Shown: positions 30,002 to 39,688, numbered from the stretch's first letter. The stretch: DNA of 64,000 nucleotides from Iodobacter violaceini (GCF_011601265.1 NZ_JAAOLX010000009.1:105144-169143); one strand, 5' to 3'. The notes: a model not told the origin generated them from the letters alone. Program-made: numbers and translations.

Positions 30002-33000
30002 ATGAACCTTCGCCCCTTAAATCTGTTTGAGATGCCATTAGCCGGGCCGCATATGATCGAGGCCAGCGCGGGCACGGGTAAGACTTGGACAATTACGGGT
30101 TTATATACAAGGCTGGTGATTGAACACGGTTTAAAAGTACCGGAGATTTTGGTCGTCACCTTTACCGAAGCCGCCACCGCCGAGCTGCGCGATCGTATCC
30201 GTGGGCGGCTTGCCGAGGTGCTGGAATCTTTCGAGGGGGAAGAAGCGCTTGATCCGTTTTGTGAGCAGCTATTAATTCAGCATGCAGATCGGCGAACTGA
30301 GGTGATGCGCCGCTTGCAGCGTGCCATTGCCAGCCTGGATGAGGCGGCGATTCATACCATTCACGCTTTTTGCCAGCGGGTGCTGATCCAGTCTGCCTTT
30401 GAAAGCGGCGCTGATTTTGGTATGGAAATCCTCAGCGATACCGGCCCGGTGCTGGATGAAATTGCCGCAGATTTCTGGCGCGAGCAGGTTTACCCTGCTG
30501 ATGCGATTTACACCGAATACCTGCTTAAAAGCAAAGCCAGCCCGGAAGAATGGCTGCGGGTGGTTTACGGCCATTTAGGCCAGCCACTGCTGCATACCGT
30601 GGAGCTGGGTGTGGCGGCCGATACCGCAGAATTAAGCGCCGCCCTGCCCGCAGCTTTTGAGAGCTACCGCCAGCTTTGGAGTGAGCATTCAGCGGTTATT
30701 AAGGACATGTTGCAGGGGCTGTCTGCCAGCAAGGCCTTAAAGCAAACCAGCTATAAGCCAGAGCAATTAGAAAAAGTCTTTTTGCTGATTGATGACCATA
30801 TCGCGGGCAATGGCGGCTGGCAGGATATCGACAGCAAGGAGCTGGTGAAGCTCAGCAGCAGTAAGCTCATCAGCGGCACAGCCAAAGGCAAAACACCGCC
30901 TGAGCATGCTTTTTTTGATGCGGTGGAGTTACTGGCCAGCTTAATTAATGATCTCAGCACAGCTTGTGAATTGCGGCAAAAGCAAGGCCTGGCCGAGCTG
31001 CGCCGCCGCTGCGATATCGAGCTGCCAGAGCGCCTGGCCCGCCGTCAGCAATTGTCTTTTAACGATCTGTTGCTGCGCGTGTGGCAAGGCCTTACCGCAG
31101 AAGGCGGCGAGCGCTTAGCCATGGCCATGCGCCGCCGCTACAAGGCTGCGCTGATTGATGAGTTTCAGGATACCGACGGTATTCAGTACGATATTTTCTC
31201 GCGCGTATTTGCAGATGGCAGCACGCCGCTGTTTTTGGTGGGGGACCCTAAGCAGGCGATTTATAGCTTTCGCGGCGCGGATATTCACGCCTATCACCAA
31301 GCCGAAGCCCTGGTGGATGCCAAGGAAAGCCTGGACACCAATCAGCGCTCGGTGCCCGCTTTAGTCACGGCGGTAAATACCCTGTTCGAGCGGCCTGGCG
31401 AGGCTTTTGTTGATCCGCATGTCAGTTTTAGCGCGGTAAAAGCGGCGAGTAAACCCCGGCCGGAATTGATTGTTGATGGCGAGAATGACACACCCAATAT
31501 AAAGAGCGCCCCTTTTCGCTTTCAGTTTTTACCCGAGCCTGAAGGCGTCTCAGAAAAAGGCGTGCAAATCAGCTGGCCCAAGGAAACGGCCAATCATCTG
31601 GCCGCCCAAATCACCGCACAAGAAATCGAAAGACTGCTGCGTTTGGCCGGGGAAGGCAAAGCCAGGCTGGCAGATAGTCCGCTCTCTGGCGGCGATATGG
31701 CCGTGCTGGTTCCTGATCGTTTTCGGGCTAAAGCCATGCAGGATGCGCTTACCCAGCTGGGCGTGCCCAGCGTGCTGCGGGTAAGAGACAGCGTTTGGGA
31801 ATCACAAGAGGCCGTTGAGCTTTACTCTGTGCTGGCCGCGATCAGCGAGCCAGCCAATCAGGGCCTGGTACGCGCCGCGCTGATCAGCACCCTGCTGGGC
31901 AACAATGCCGCCACCCTGCTGCGCCTGGAAATCAACGGCTGGGATCAGATTGCCGACGCTTTTGCCCATTGGAAAAAACTCTGGCAAACGCAGGGCTTTA
32001 TCCCAATGTTCAGAGAATGGCTGGAATACCAGGGTTTGGATGGGCGCAATGTGGCGCAACGCTTACTTTCTTTAACAGATGGCGAGCGGCGGCTGACTAA
32101 TCTGCTACAGCTGGCCGAGCTATTGCAAGCGCACAAAGCCACCGGCCTGGAGCAGCACCTGGCGTGGTTTAGCCGCCAGAATAAAAACGCAGGCGATGAA
32201 GCCCTGTTGCGCCTGGAGAGCGATGAAGACCGTGTACGCATTGTTACCCTGCACGCCAGCAAGGGCCTTGAATATCCCATCGTGTTCTGCCCGTTTTTAT
32301 GGGATGGCCGCCTGCTGGGCAAGCACACAGAGGCGGTGCGCTATCACCAAAACGACAAAGCCTGGCTGGATTTAGGCAGCGAAGATTTTGATGAGCATAA
32401 AGACAGCGCCAAGCGGGAAGCCTTTGAAGAAAAACTGCGCCTGCTTTACGTGGGTCTGACCCGGGCAAGGAATCGCTGCTATATCGTCTGGGGCAATATC
32501 GGCCTGAAAGATGGCCGTGGCTATGCAATCAGCGACGGCCTGTCGCAATCGGCCATGGCCTGGCTGCTGCATCCCCTTGCCGGGGAGCATGGCGATGTAT
32601 TAGAAGCACAAAAAGAGCATCTAAAAGCTTACGATCATGAAACCCTGCTGGGCGAAATTACGGCAATGTGCGCACAAAGCCCCGAAGTGTTTGCCCTGCA
32701 CGATGCGCCCAGCGGTGCGCGCACCGGCCTTAAAACCGCCCCGGCCGAGCCACTGGTGTTTAAGCCCTACCTCGGCAAAAAACTCTACCCCACATGGCGG
32801 GTGGCCAGCTTTTCAGGTATGACCGCGCACAATCATTCCGAAGGGCCAGACAGAGACAGCACCAGCAATACGCCGGAAGCCGATTCATCCGCAGCGCCAG
32901 AGGGCCGATCCGTATTTAGCTTTCCAGAGCGGGAAGCCGCCGCCACCGTGGCCGGTACTTGCCTGCACGCCATTTTAGAAGAATGGGATTGGCAGGATGC

Positions 33001-33646
33001 GGACACGCTGCTCACCACCACCGCCAAAGAGCTGGAGCGCCATGGTATCCCTGAGCACTGGCTAGAAATCGTCAGCCAAATGGTACAAGACACCGTTTCT
33101 GCGCGGCTGGATAGCAAGGCACTCACCCTCGCCAGCATCCCGCCGAAAAACCGCGTAGCAGAAATGGAATTCACCTATAGCGTAAGCCACTGCCAGCCCG
33201 AACGCTTAATTGCAGCGCTGCAACATCCATCGCTGCCACCTGAGTTTAGAGCCGCCGCCAGCACGCTGGATTTCTTCCATATCAACGGCTTTTTAAGAGG
33301 TTTTATCGATCTGGTGTTTGAATACGAAAACGCATTTTACGTGCTCGATTACAAAAGCAACTGGCTGGGCAATAGCGTGGCCGATTACGCCCCCGGCAAA
33401 CTCATCCCCGCCATGGCCCAGCACCACTATTATCTGCAATACCTGATCTATTCTGCGGCAGTGCGCCGCTTCCTGCGCCAGCGCCTGCCCAATTTTAGCA
33501 ACGATCAATTCGGCGGCGTTTACTACTTATTTATGCGCGGGCTGGGTAAACAAGACGGGCAAAACGGCGTGTACTTCAGCAAGCCAAGCATGGAGTTACT
33601 GGATGATATTGAAGTGGCGCTGATGGGAGTGTCTGCAAAAACCTAA
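30002..33646 (+). CDS. recB: Exodeoxyribonuclease V beta subunit (RecB)
   Basis: The 3'-5' helicase and nuclease subunit of RecBCD, which processes double-strand breaks and degrades foreign linear DNA. 1214 residues. Walker A EASAGTGKTWTITGL is near residue 20. Walker B LIDEFQDTDGIQYDIF is near 383, then VGDPKQAIYSFRGADIHAY and HASKGLEYPIVF. The C-terminal nuclease has FIDLVFEYENAFYVLDYKSNW near 1100. The opening MNLRPLNLFEMPLAG is typical. The usual upstream partner recC is absent, and alkD and repeats occupy that position instead. Confidence 0.96.
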   Translation: MNLRPLNLFEMPLAGPHMIEASAGTGKTWTITGLYTRLVIEHGLKVPEILVVTFTEAATAELRDRIRGRLAEVLESFEGEEALDPFCEQLLIQHADRRTEVMRRLQRAIASLDEAAIHTIHAFCQRVLIQSAFESGADFGMEILSDTGPVLDEIAADFWREQVYPADAIYTEYLLKSKASPEEWLRVVYGHLGQPLLHTVELGVAADTAELSAALPAAFESYRQLWSEHSAVIKDMLQGLSASKALKQTSYKPEQLEKVFLLIDDHIAGNGGWQDIDSKELVKLSSSKLISGTAKGKTPPEHAFFDAVELLASLINDLSTACELRQKQGLAELRRRCDIELPERLARRQQLSFNDLLLRVWQGLTAEGGERLAMAMRRRYKAALIDEFQDTDGIQYDIFSRVFADGSTPLFLVGDPKQAIYSFRGADIHAYHQAEALVDAKESLDTNQRSVPALVTAVNTLFERPGEAFVDPHVSFSAVKAASKPRPELIVDGENDTPNIKSAPFRFQFLPEPEGVSEKGVQISWPKETANHLAAQITAQEIERLLRLAGEGKARLADSPLSGGDMAVLVPDRFRAKAMQDALTQLGVPSVLRVRDSVWESQEAVELYSVLAAISEPANQGLVRAALISTLLGNNAATLLRLEINGWDQIADAFAHWKKLWQTQGFIPMFREWLEYQGLDGRNVAQRLLSLTDGERRLTNLLQLAELLQAHKATGLEQHLAWFSRQNKNAGDEALLRLESDEDRVRIVTLHASKGLEYPIVFCPFLWDGRLLGKHTEAVRYHQNDKAWLDLGSEDFDEHKDSAKREAFEEKLRLLYVGLTRARNRCYIVWGNIGLKDGRGYAISDGLSQSAMAWLLHPLAGEHGDVLEAQKEHLKAYDHETLLGEITAMCAQSPEVFALHDAPSGARTGLKTAPAEPLVFKPYLGKKLYPTWRVASFSGMTAHNHSEGPDRDSTSNTPEADSSAAPEGRSVFSFPEREAAATVAGTCLHAILEEWDWQDADTLLTTTAKELERHGIPEHWLEIVSQMVQDTVSARLDSKALTLASIPPKNRVAEMEFTYSVSHCQPERLIAALQHPSLPPEFRAAASTLDFFHINGFLRGFIDLVFEYENAFYVLDYKSNWLGNSVADYAPGKLIPAMAQHHYYLQYLIYSAAVRRFLRQRLPNFSNDQFGGVYYLFMRGLGKQDGQNGVYFSKPSMELLDDIEVALMGVSAKT

Positions 33647-33703
33647 GATCGTTGCCACAGAGAACACAAAGTTTTAAAGCAGCACGCGGGGCAGCCAACA
33701 CCA

Positions 33704-33970
33704 TTATTTGAAAGTATTGTTATATGGAAAAATGTAAATGAAACTACAGCAATTAAATATTGCTGCCTGAAAGATATTTCACTTAATAAATTCGCAGTCC
33801 AAAGTGCTGGCTTTTTTCAATTACCCGTTGAGGAAAACCAGCTAAAAAAATCTGAAAAACAGTTTATTGAGCTTTTGATAGAAACAAGCCCCTTAAATCG
33901 TTGCGATTGGTTTTTCACTCTAAATGAAGCAGTAAACCAATTTGATCATGACTTTTCTTCATACTCGTAA
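33704..33970 (+). pseudogene. Orphan C-terminal gene remnant between recB and the exonuclease
   Basis: An 88-codon open segment with no start codon. It reads LFESIVIWKNVNETTAIKYC at its beginning and NQFDHDFSSYS at its end. It is much more AT-rich than recB and begins shortly after a fragment of the CACAGAGAACAC repeat. By chance it is in the recB frame, after the recB stop. It looks like the tail of a lost gene; the family is not recognised. Confidence 0.5.
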
Positions 33971-34032
33971 AGGATCTGGAGCGAGCAACTTGCAACCCCG
34001 TCCCCCCCGTGTGATTTTATCGTGGGGCCAGC

Positions 34033-34071
34033 AGCGCGACTGGATTCCCGATAAAATCATTCGGGAATGAC
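34033..34071. repeat. Hairpin repeat CTGGATTCCCG family
   Basis: GCGACTGGATTCCCGATAAA pairs with its partner TCGGGAATGACG. It matches the element at 9607-9637 outside the loop. It supplies an ATG at 34067 that opens the exonuclease frame early, but this is probably not the real start. Confidence 0.6.
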
Positions 34072-34129
34072 GCTGCTCTTAGAGACCAATGTGGGTATAG
34101 ATCCACCCTATAATTCATTTAAAGACCCC

Positions 34130-34768
34130 ATGATTTCATTCAACCGTCCTATCGTGATGCTGGATTTTGAAACCACCGGCATCAGCCATTCCGACCGCAT
34201 CACCGAAGTGGCTGCACTGCGGATTGTTGACGGGCAGATTACTGATCGCTTTGTATCCCTGGTCAATTGCGGTGTGCGTATTCCCTACTTTATTACCCAG
34301 CTCACCGGCATCAGCCAGGCCATGGTCAACAAGGCACCACCTGCCAGCGAAGTGGTTCCGGCGCTGATCGAATTTATCGGCAGCGATGCGCTGTCGGCGC
34401 ACAACGCCAGCTTTGATGCGAAGTTTCTATTGGCCGAAAGCCAGCGCGTTAATCTGTTGCCGCAATACCAAGGCCTGCACTGCACGCTTAAACTATCGCG
34501 CCGCTTATTCCCCGGCATGAGCAACTACAAACTCGCCACCCTGGCGGCAAGCTTGGGCATTCGCTTTCAAGGCACCGCCCACAGGGCCGAAGCCGATGCA
34601 GAAGTCTCGGCGCACTTGCTGATCCATATCGCCAGGCATCTGGCCAAAACCTGCAAAATGCAGCAGATTGATTTGGACCTGCTGGACAAAATCAGCAAAA
34701 CAGCCGCCGCCAAAGTGCCTGATTTACTCAACAAACAACTCGATATGCAAAATGAGCTAAATCTTTAA
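34130..34768 (+). CDS. DEDDh-family 3'-5' exonuclease (DnaQ-like)
   Basis: About 212 residues from MISFNRPIVMLDFETTG. The exonuclease motifs are in order: DFETTG (ExoI), HNASFDAKFL (ExoII) and HRAEADAEVSA (ExoIII, DEDDh type). It resembles the epsilon proofreading subunit and the free-standing exonucleases of repair. An upstream ATG at 34067 lies inside a repeat and gives an unlikely 21-residue extension. It lies between recB and recD, so co-expression with RecBCD components is plausible, although 480 and 140 bases of repeat-rich DNA separate the three. Confidence 0.85.
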   Translation: MISFNRPIVMLDFETTGISHSDRITEVAALRIVDGQITDRFVSLVNCGVRIPYFITQLTGISQAMVNKAPPASEVVPALIEFIGSDALSAHNASFDAKFLLAESQRVNLLPQYQGLHCTLKLSRRLFPGMSNYKLATLAASLGIRFQGTAHRAEADAEVSAHLLIHIARHLAKTCKMQQIDLDLLDKISKTAAAKVPDLLNKQLDMQNELNL

Positions 34769-34858
34769 CCACGGAGGAAAAAGAGAACACAAAGGGCCAT
34801 GGACAAAAACATGAGAAATAAAGGTTTTCTCAGTGAAACTCCGTGCTCTCTGTGGTTC
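34769..34858. repeat. Palindromic CCACGGAGG repeat between the exonuclease gene and recD
   Basis: CCACGGAGGAAAAAGAGAAC on the left pairs with GTGCTCTCTGTGG on the right, with a GGTTTTCTCAGTGAAACTC centre. It begins immediately after the exonuclease stop. The closest relative is at 59195-59272. Confidence 0.7.
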
Positions 34859-34912
34859 AAGATTTAGGTTATCCATTAGGCTTTTTTACCCGTTTCGCTT
34901 TAAGAGCACCCC

Positions 34913-36595
34913 ATGCCAGATTTTGCCTTTGAACTAAGCCGTAGTTTTGAACGCCTTTGCGGGCCGCAATCGGATGAGCTGAACGCCACCCTCGCTAAGC
35001 TGTGTGCGGCGCTGGCGGCGGGGCATAGTTGCATTAAAACTGCGCCGCTCAGCAGCCCCTTAATCGGCAGGCCGGGCGAGTTTAAGCCCTTAACTCAGGA
35101 CAAAGACCGGCTCTATCTCACCCGCTATTGGTGGTATGAATCGCAGCTCGCGAAACGCCTGAGGCAATTGGCCGGGGAAAAATGTGATGTGGATCTGGCC
35201 AGGCTGGCCACACTGCTGGATGAGCTGTTTCCTGCATCCGGCATTCAGCCAGACTTACAAAAAGTAGCGGCTGCGGCTGCGGTGATGCAAAAGCTGACGG
35301 TGATTTCCGGCGGGCCGGGCACGGGTAAAACCACCACCGTACTGCGCATTCTGGCCGCTTTGCAAATTATGGAAGGCAACACCCTGAGCATTAAAATGGC
35401 CGCGCCCACTGGTAAGGCTGCGGCCAGAATGAGCGAATCGGTGCGGGAGAGAAAATCCAGCCTGGCTGTATCGCCTGCCACACTGGCCGTTATCCCGGAA
35501 ACCGCTTCCACCCTGCACCGCTTACTGGGGCCGCGGCCCGATGGCAGTTTCAAACATCACGCGGCTAATCCGCTGGCGCTGGATGTACTGGTGGTGGATG
35601 AAGCATCGATGATCGACTTGGCCTTGATGGCACAGCTGGTAGAGGCCCTGCCCGCGCACGCCCGGCTGATTTTACTCGGGGACAAAGATCAGCTGGATGC
35701 GGTGGATGCCGGTGCGGTATTTGCCGAGCTGTGCAGTTTAAAATCCCCCGGCGCCGATTTTATTCAGGCGCTCAAAACCGCTACTGGGGTGGAGATTGCC
35801 CGCAGTAAAGCCCTGGCCAGCAGCGTGGGCAATGCAGTGATGAATTTAGAACACAGCCACCGCTTTGCCGCAGGCGGTGGCATTGGCAAGCTGGCGAGCC
35901 TGGTGAATTCGGGCGACGCCAGGGGCGCATTGGCACTCTTGCAGCCGGATGATTTATTTGCCGAGGCAGAAACAGAATTAGGCTGGCAGCCCAATAGCAA
36001 AACGCTGCTCAGCCGCTGCGATCAGGGCTACGCGGCTTACTGGCAGGCCGTGCTGGCTGGCGATGTGGGCGCGGCGTTTGCCGCCTTTGATACTTTCCGC
36101 GTGCTGACTGCCCTGCGCGAAGGCCATGCGGGTGTGATGGGGGTGAATCAGCAGTTAGAAGCGCACTGGCAGGCCAGAAACTTCATCCCCGAAAACAGCC
36201 TCTGGTACGCAGGCCGCCCGGTGTTAATCACGCAAAATGATTACGGCGTGCAGCTCTATAACGGCGATATCGGCCTGACCTTTATCCTGGAAGGCGCGCC
36301 CCGCGTGGCCTTTAAAGGCGAAGGCAACACCCTGCGCTGGTTCAGCCCCGCCCGCCTGCCCGCCCACGAAACCGCACTGGCCCTCACGGTGCACAAAAGC
36401 CAGGGCTCAGAATTTAACGAGGTGATTTTATTACTGCCAGACCAGCCGCACGAGCTGCTCAGCCGCAGCCTGATCTACACCGGCCTTACCCGCGCCAAAA
36501 AGAAAGTAGAGATTTGGGGAAGCAATGACGTACTGAGCAAAGCCATTGCCAAGCAATCGATTAGGCAGAGCGGGCTGGCAGCGGCGTTGAGGTAG
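34913..36595 (+). CDS. recD: Exodeoxyribonuclease V alpha subunit (RecD)
   Basis: The 5'-3' helicase subunit of RecBCD. 560 residues. Walker A is SGGPGTGKTTTVLRIL near 132, Walker B VVDEASMIDLALM near 229, then LILLGDKDQLDAVDAGAVF. The late helicase motif ALTVHKSQGSEF and the end SLIYTGLTRAKKKVEIWG are conserved. Upstream sequence contains a repeat and TTTCGCTTTAAGAGCACCCC just before the ATG, so the ribosome-binding site is weak. Confidence 0.95.
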   Translation: MPDFAFELSRSFERLCGPQSDELNATLAKLCAALAAGHSCIKTAPLSSPLIGRPGEFKPLTQDKDRLYLTRYWWYESQLAKRLRQLAGEKCDVDLARLATLLDELFPASGIQPDLQKVAAAAAVMQKLTVISGGPGTGKTTTVLRILAALQIMEGNTLSIKMAAPTGKAAARMSESVRERKSSLAVSPATLAVIPETASTLHRLLGPRPDGSFKHHAANPLALDVLVVDEASMIDLALMAQLVEALPAHARLILLGDKDQLDAVDAGAVFAELCSLKSPGADFIQALKTATGVEIARSKALASSVGNAVMNLEHSHRFAAGGGIGKLASLVNSGDARGALALLQPDDLFAEAETELGWQPNSKTLLSRCDQGYAAYWQAVLAGDVGAAFAAFDTFRVLTALREGHAGVMGVNQQLEAHWQARNFIPENSLWYAGRPVLITQNDYGVQLYNGDIGLTFILEGAPRVAFKGEGNTLRWFSPARLPAHETALALTVHKSQGSEFNEVILLLPDQPHELLSRSLIYTGLTRAKKKVEIWGSNDVLSKAIAKQSIRQSGLAAALR

Positions 36596-36600
36596 TACAA

Positions 36601-36724
36601 AATCCCCCCTGGCCCTCCTTTTTCAAATGGGGGAATAAATACATCAAACTTATCTAGAAGTTGATTCTCTTCCCCTATTCAGCATTGCAGCCTTCCCCTT
36701 AGTAAAAGGGGGATTGAAGGGGAT
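36601..36724. repeat. CCCCC-type interspersed repeats between recD and the amidotransferase
   Basis: Two related blocks: CCCCCCTGGCCCTCC with GGGGGAATAAATACATCAAA, and TTCCCCTTAGTAAAAGGGGG with ATTGAAGGGG. They share the AATAAATACATCAAACTT tail with the copies near 9510 and 29750. They fill the space between two convergent genes. Confidence 0.65.
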
Positions 36725-36728
36725 TTGC

Positions 36729-37490
36729 CTACCCCGGCATCCCATCCACAAAGCACAGCAACTCACCCGGCTGCATTTTGATCCAGGTTTCATTGTCAGT
36801 CAGCGGCTGGGTGGCGATGACGGCAACCCGGTCGTTTTGCGTGGTCACTTCGGAAAAATCGACGCTGACATCCGTGTCATTCAGATGCGCCAGCGTAAAG
36901 GGGGCTTTGCGCACGATGTAATGCAGATCGGTACTGCAATGGGCAAATAAGGCGCGGCCATCAGAGAGCAAAAAGTTAAATGTGCCCACTGCCATTAAGG
37001 GGCTGGCCAGCTCGGCCAATGCCTGCTTCAAAACCGGCAAGGGCGGGCAGCTTACAAAACGCTGGGCAAGCTCAGATAAAATCCAGCAAAAAGCGTGTTC
37101 GCTGTCGGTATTTCCAACCGGCATAAAACGGCTGCTGCTTAAATCCGGCCGCTCCGGCAAATTGCCGTTATGGGCAAAAATCCAGTAACGCCCCCACAGC
37201 TCGCGGCGAAACGGGTGAGTATTGGCGAGGCTGATCTGCCCCTGGGTAGCCTTGCGGATATGGGCAATCACATTGGTCGATTTAATCGGGTAGGCGCGCA
37301 CCAGATCGGCAATTGGCGAGCTGGCCGATGGCAGATAATCCAGAAACATGCGGCAGCCGTCGCCTTCAAAAAAAGCGATTCCCCAGCCATCAGAATGATG
37401 ATCTGTCTGCCCGCCGCGACGCCGGAACCCTTCAAAAGAGAACACGATGTCGGTAGGCACATTGCAATTCATACCGAGTAGCTGGCACAT
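36729..37490 (-). CDS. Class II glutamine amidotransferase (YafJ-like)
   Basis: 253 residues. Cys2, exposed after removal of Met1 (MCQLLGMNC), is the N-terminal nucleophile. Other N-terminal-nucleophile motifs follow: HHSDGWGIAF, AHIRKATQG, THPF, and FAHNGNL with NTDSEHAF for glutamine binding. It is a stand-alone amidase domain of the YafJ type; EgtC-like enzymes are related. Its physiological substrate is not visible. It sits downstream of fabI, behind a terminator, so it has its own promoter. Confidence 0.88.
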   Translation of the reverse strand: MCQLLGMNCNVPTDIVFSFEGFRRRGGQTDHHSDGWGIAFFEGDGCRMFLDYLPSASSPIADLVRAYPIKSTNVIAHIRKATQGQISLANTHPFRRELWGRYWIFAHNGNLPERPDLSSSRFMPVGNTDSEHAFCWILSELAQRFVSCPPLPVLKQALAELASPLMAVGTFNFLLSDGRALFAHCSTDLHYIVRKAPFTLAHLNDTDVSVDFSEVTTQNDRVAVIATQPLTDNETWIKMQPGELLCFVDGMPG

Positions 37491-37516
37491 GGCCTTATTC
37501 CTTGTACATATAAATG

Positions 37517-37544
37517 CAAAAAACGCCCGGTAGCGGGCGTTTTC
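37517..37544 (-). terminator. Terminator of fabI
   Basis: AAAACGCCCG, loop GTAG and CGGGCGTTTT, a strong stem with A and T runs on both sides, about 20 bases after the fabI stop. Confidence 0.88.
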
Positions 37545-37562
37545 AATGGAGTAAAAGCTTGA

Positions 37563-38348
37563 TCAGCTTTCCATCGCGCCCGCGCCGTGGCTAAAGCCAC
37601 AGTCCACCATCACCACTTCGCCAGTCATACCAGATGATAGGGATGACAACAGGAAAGCAGTTACATTACCCACTTCTTCTTGCGTTACATTGCGCTTCAG
37701 TGGCGTGCCATCGGCAGCGCGTTTTAACAGCGTGCTGAAGTTAGCAATACCTGCCGCAGCCAGTGTTTTGATCGGGCCTGCTGAAACAGCATTCACGCGA
37801 ATAGCGCGATCGCCGCCTAAAGCCGCAGCCATATAACGTACATTGGCTTCTAATGAAGCTTTAGCCAAGCCCATTACGTTGTAATTAGGGATAGCACGCT
37901 CTGCGCCCAGATAAGTCATGGTCACTAAAGAAGCGCCTTCGCTCAGCATTGGGCGGGCAGCCTTGGCCAGTGCCGCAAAGCTGTAAGAGCTGATATCGTG
38001 CGCGATGTGGAAAGCTTCGCGGCTAAGGGCATCAAGATAATCGCCTTTCAGCGCTTCGCGCGGAGCAAAGCCAATGGAATGAACCAGACCATCCAGCTTG
38101 TCCCAGTGCTTGCCAAGCTCAACAAATACTTCGGCAATCTGCTCATCACTGGCCACATCACAGGGCAGAACCAAATCAGTATCGAAGTCTTTTGCCAGAT
38201 CAACTACGCGCTGGCGCAAGTTTTCACTTACATAAGTGAAAGCCAGTGTTGCGCCTTCACGTTTAGCTGCCTGAGCAATGCCGTAGGCAATAGAGCGGTC
38301 TGATAACAAACCGGTAATCAGGATTTTTTTGCCGGCGAGAAAGCCCAT
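37563..38348 (-). CDS. fabI: Enoyl-[acyl-carrier-protein] reductase (NADH), FabI
   Basis: Last reduction in each round of fatty acid elongation; the known target of triclosan and isoniazid-type inhibitors. 261 residues, one short of E. coli FabI. The atypical NAD site [17 protein letters not shown] is present. Catalytic Tyr146, Tyr156 and Lys163 are at the same positions as in E. coli ([20 protein letters not shown]). AGPIKTLAA marks the substrate loop. It is preceded by a long perfect palindrome at 38440-38479. Confidence 0.97.
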   Translation of the reverse strand: MGFLAGKKILITGLLSDRSIAYGIAQAAKREGATLAFTYVSENLRQRVVDLAKDFDTDLVLPCDVASDEQIAEVFVELGKHWDKLDGLVHSIGFAPREALKGDYLDALSREAFHIAHDISSYSFAALAKAARPMLSEGASLVTMTYLGAERAIPNYNVMGLAKASLEANVRYMAAALGGDRAIRVNAVSAGPIKTLAAAGIANFSTLLKRAADGTPLKRNVTQEEVGNVTAFLLSSLSSGMTGEVVMVDCGFSHGAGAMES

Positions 38349-38439
38349 ACAAACACCTTTAATATATGTAATTAAGATACAGAGGGCGGATTATAGACGA
38401 AACCGCGCCCATTGACGCCAATGATCATCGTGAACACTA

Positions 38440-38479
38440 CTTTAAGCTTTGATTACACGCTGTAAATCAAAGCTTAAAG
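38440..38479. repeat. 15-bp perfect inverted repeat between ygfZ and fabI
   Basis: CTTTAAGCTTTGATT and AATCAAAGCTTAAAG around a 10-base centre, 20 bases after the ygfZ stop. Neither side has a clear T-run. It may end the ygfZ transcript as a stable hairpin, or act as an operator for fabI about 90 bases downstream. Confidence 0.55.
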
Positions 38480-38498
38480 CGATGCTCATCGGTTGATC

Positions 38499-39482
38499 TT
38501 ATAAAGAATAAGGTAGATCAAGCATTTCCAGCTGCGGGCCATCTGCTGCAGCTAAATGTAAACCATGCTCCAGGCTGGCAATCTGAGCCACCAGCAAGAC
38601 TTCCCACACGCCTTTTGCTGCCTGTGCAGCCAACACCAGCTTACCACTGGCTTGACCATTCATTTCACTACTAAATACATCCTGCCCTGCTTCGGCCAGC
38701 TCTGTTGCAATACGGGCACGATACATACGGCGTTTCAGCTTACCCAAATATTGCGTTCTGGCCACAATTTCCTGCCCCGGGTAGCAGCCCTTGGTAAAAC
38801 TCACACCGCCAATTAAATCCATATTGGCCATCTGAGCCACAAAAGCCTCCTGTGTGGCAGCAGTAATCCAGGGTGCACCAGCACGAATATCACTCAAACG
38901 CCAAAGTGATTCTGCTGCAGCCACAATACCTGCAGCGGCTAATTGCTGCCAGAGTGCAGGTGCCGCATCTGCACTGATCACCAGCTGATAACGCTGGCCT
39001 GGCAAGGCAATCACGGTGCAGTTTTCTTTATGTACGCTGCTAAAATCAGCATCGGGCAAAGCGCCTAATACTGAAGACAATTTTTCAGCGGCCAAAGGGC
39101 CCGCAACGCCCAATAAGCAAAGCTCGCTGCTTGCATCTCTGGCCTTGGTTTTTGAGCGCATCACAAACATAGACAGACGCTTTTGGATGGCCTCCTGCAA
39201 CTCTGCCGCAATCTGCAGGCAGTAATCATCCCCACGGCGAAACACCAGAAAACTAGCCAGCATACGCCCCTTTGGTGTGGAGTAGCTTGAGTATTGCGCC
39301 GAATTTTCGCCCAAAGCCCGCACATCACTGGAAAGCTGGCCCTGCAGGAAAGGCTCTGTTTCTGCCCCGGTAAAAGCAATCACCGCAAAATTTGACAGCG
39401 GGCTCATCACAGCATTTTCTGCTAAGGCCTGCAGCTCATCTGCGCCATGTTGCAATTCGCCCTGTAGATCTGTCCAAGCCAT
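38499..39482 (-). CDS. ygfZ: Folate-binding protein YgfZ
   Basis: 327 residues related to the glycine-cleavage T protein. The diagnostic K-G-C-Y-x-G-Q-E motif is present as TKGCYPGQEIVART, together with FLQGQLSSDVRAL and YSSYSTPKGRMLASFLVF. The family binds tetrahydrofolate and supports maturation or repair of certain Fe-S proteins such as MiaB. It is a single gene here, in the same direction as fabI and the AsmA-like gene. Confidence 0.93.
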   Translation of the reverse strand: MAWTDLQGELQHGADELQALAENAVMSPLSNFAVIAFTGAETEPFLQGQLSSDVRALGENSAQYSSYSTPKGRMLASFLVFRRGDDYCLQIAAELQEAIQKRLSMFVMRSKTKARDASSELCLLGVAGPLAAEKLSSVLGALPDADFSSVHKENCTVIALPGQRYQLVISADAAPALWQQLAAAGIVAAAESLWRLSDIRAGAPWITAATQEAFVAQMANMDLIGGVSFTKGCYPGQEIVARTQYLGKLKRRMYRARIATELAEAGQDVFSSEMNGQASGKLVLAAQAAKGVWEVLLVAQIASLEHGLHLAAADGPQLEMLDLPYSL

Positions 39483-39608
39483 GGAGTGCCCTGCTGTTTG
39501 CTAGAAAAACGCCATTATAAAGATTTTCATGATGAGCAAGCGAATTGCCCGGAGATTAGCGGTGTAAATTTTAATGCAGAGTGTAAACAGCCCTAAGTAA
39601 GCGAAGCC

Positions 39609-39645
39609 CTGCAGAGAGCATCAATCACTGATGCACTCCGCAGGA
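39609..39645. repeat. Hairpin downstream of the AsmA-like gene
   Basis: CCTGCAGAG and CTCCGCAGG with an inner GCATCA/TGATGC pair. It gives a long imperfect stem without a T-run, between ygfZ and the AsmA-like gene. It may be a transcript end or a stability element. Confidence 0.4.
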
Positions 39646-39688
39646 CATTTATATCCGCTTAAAAATAAGGTGTTTTATCCAGGGAAAG

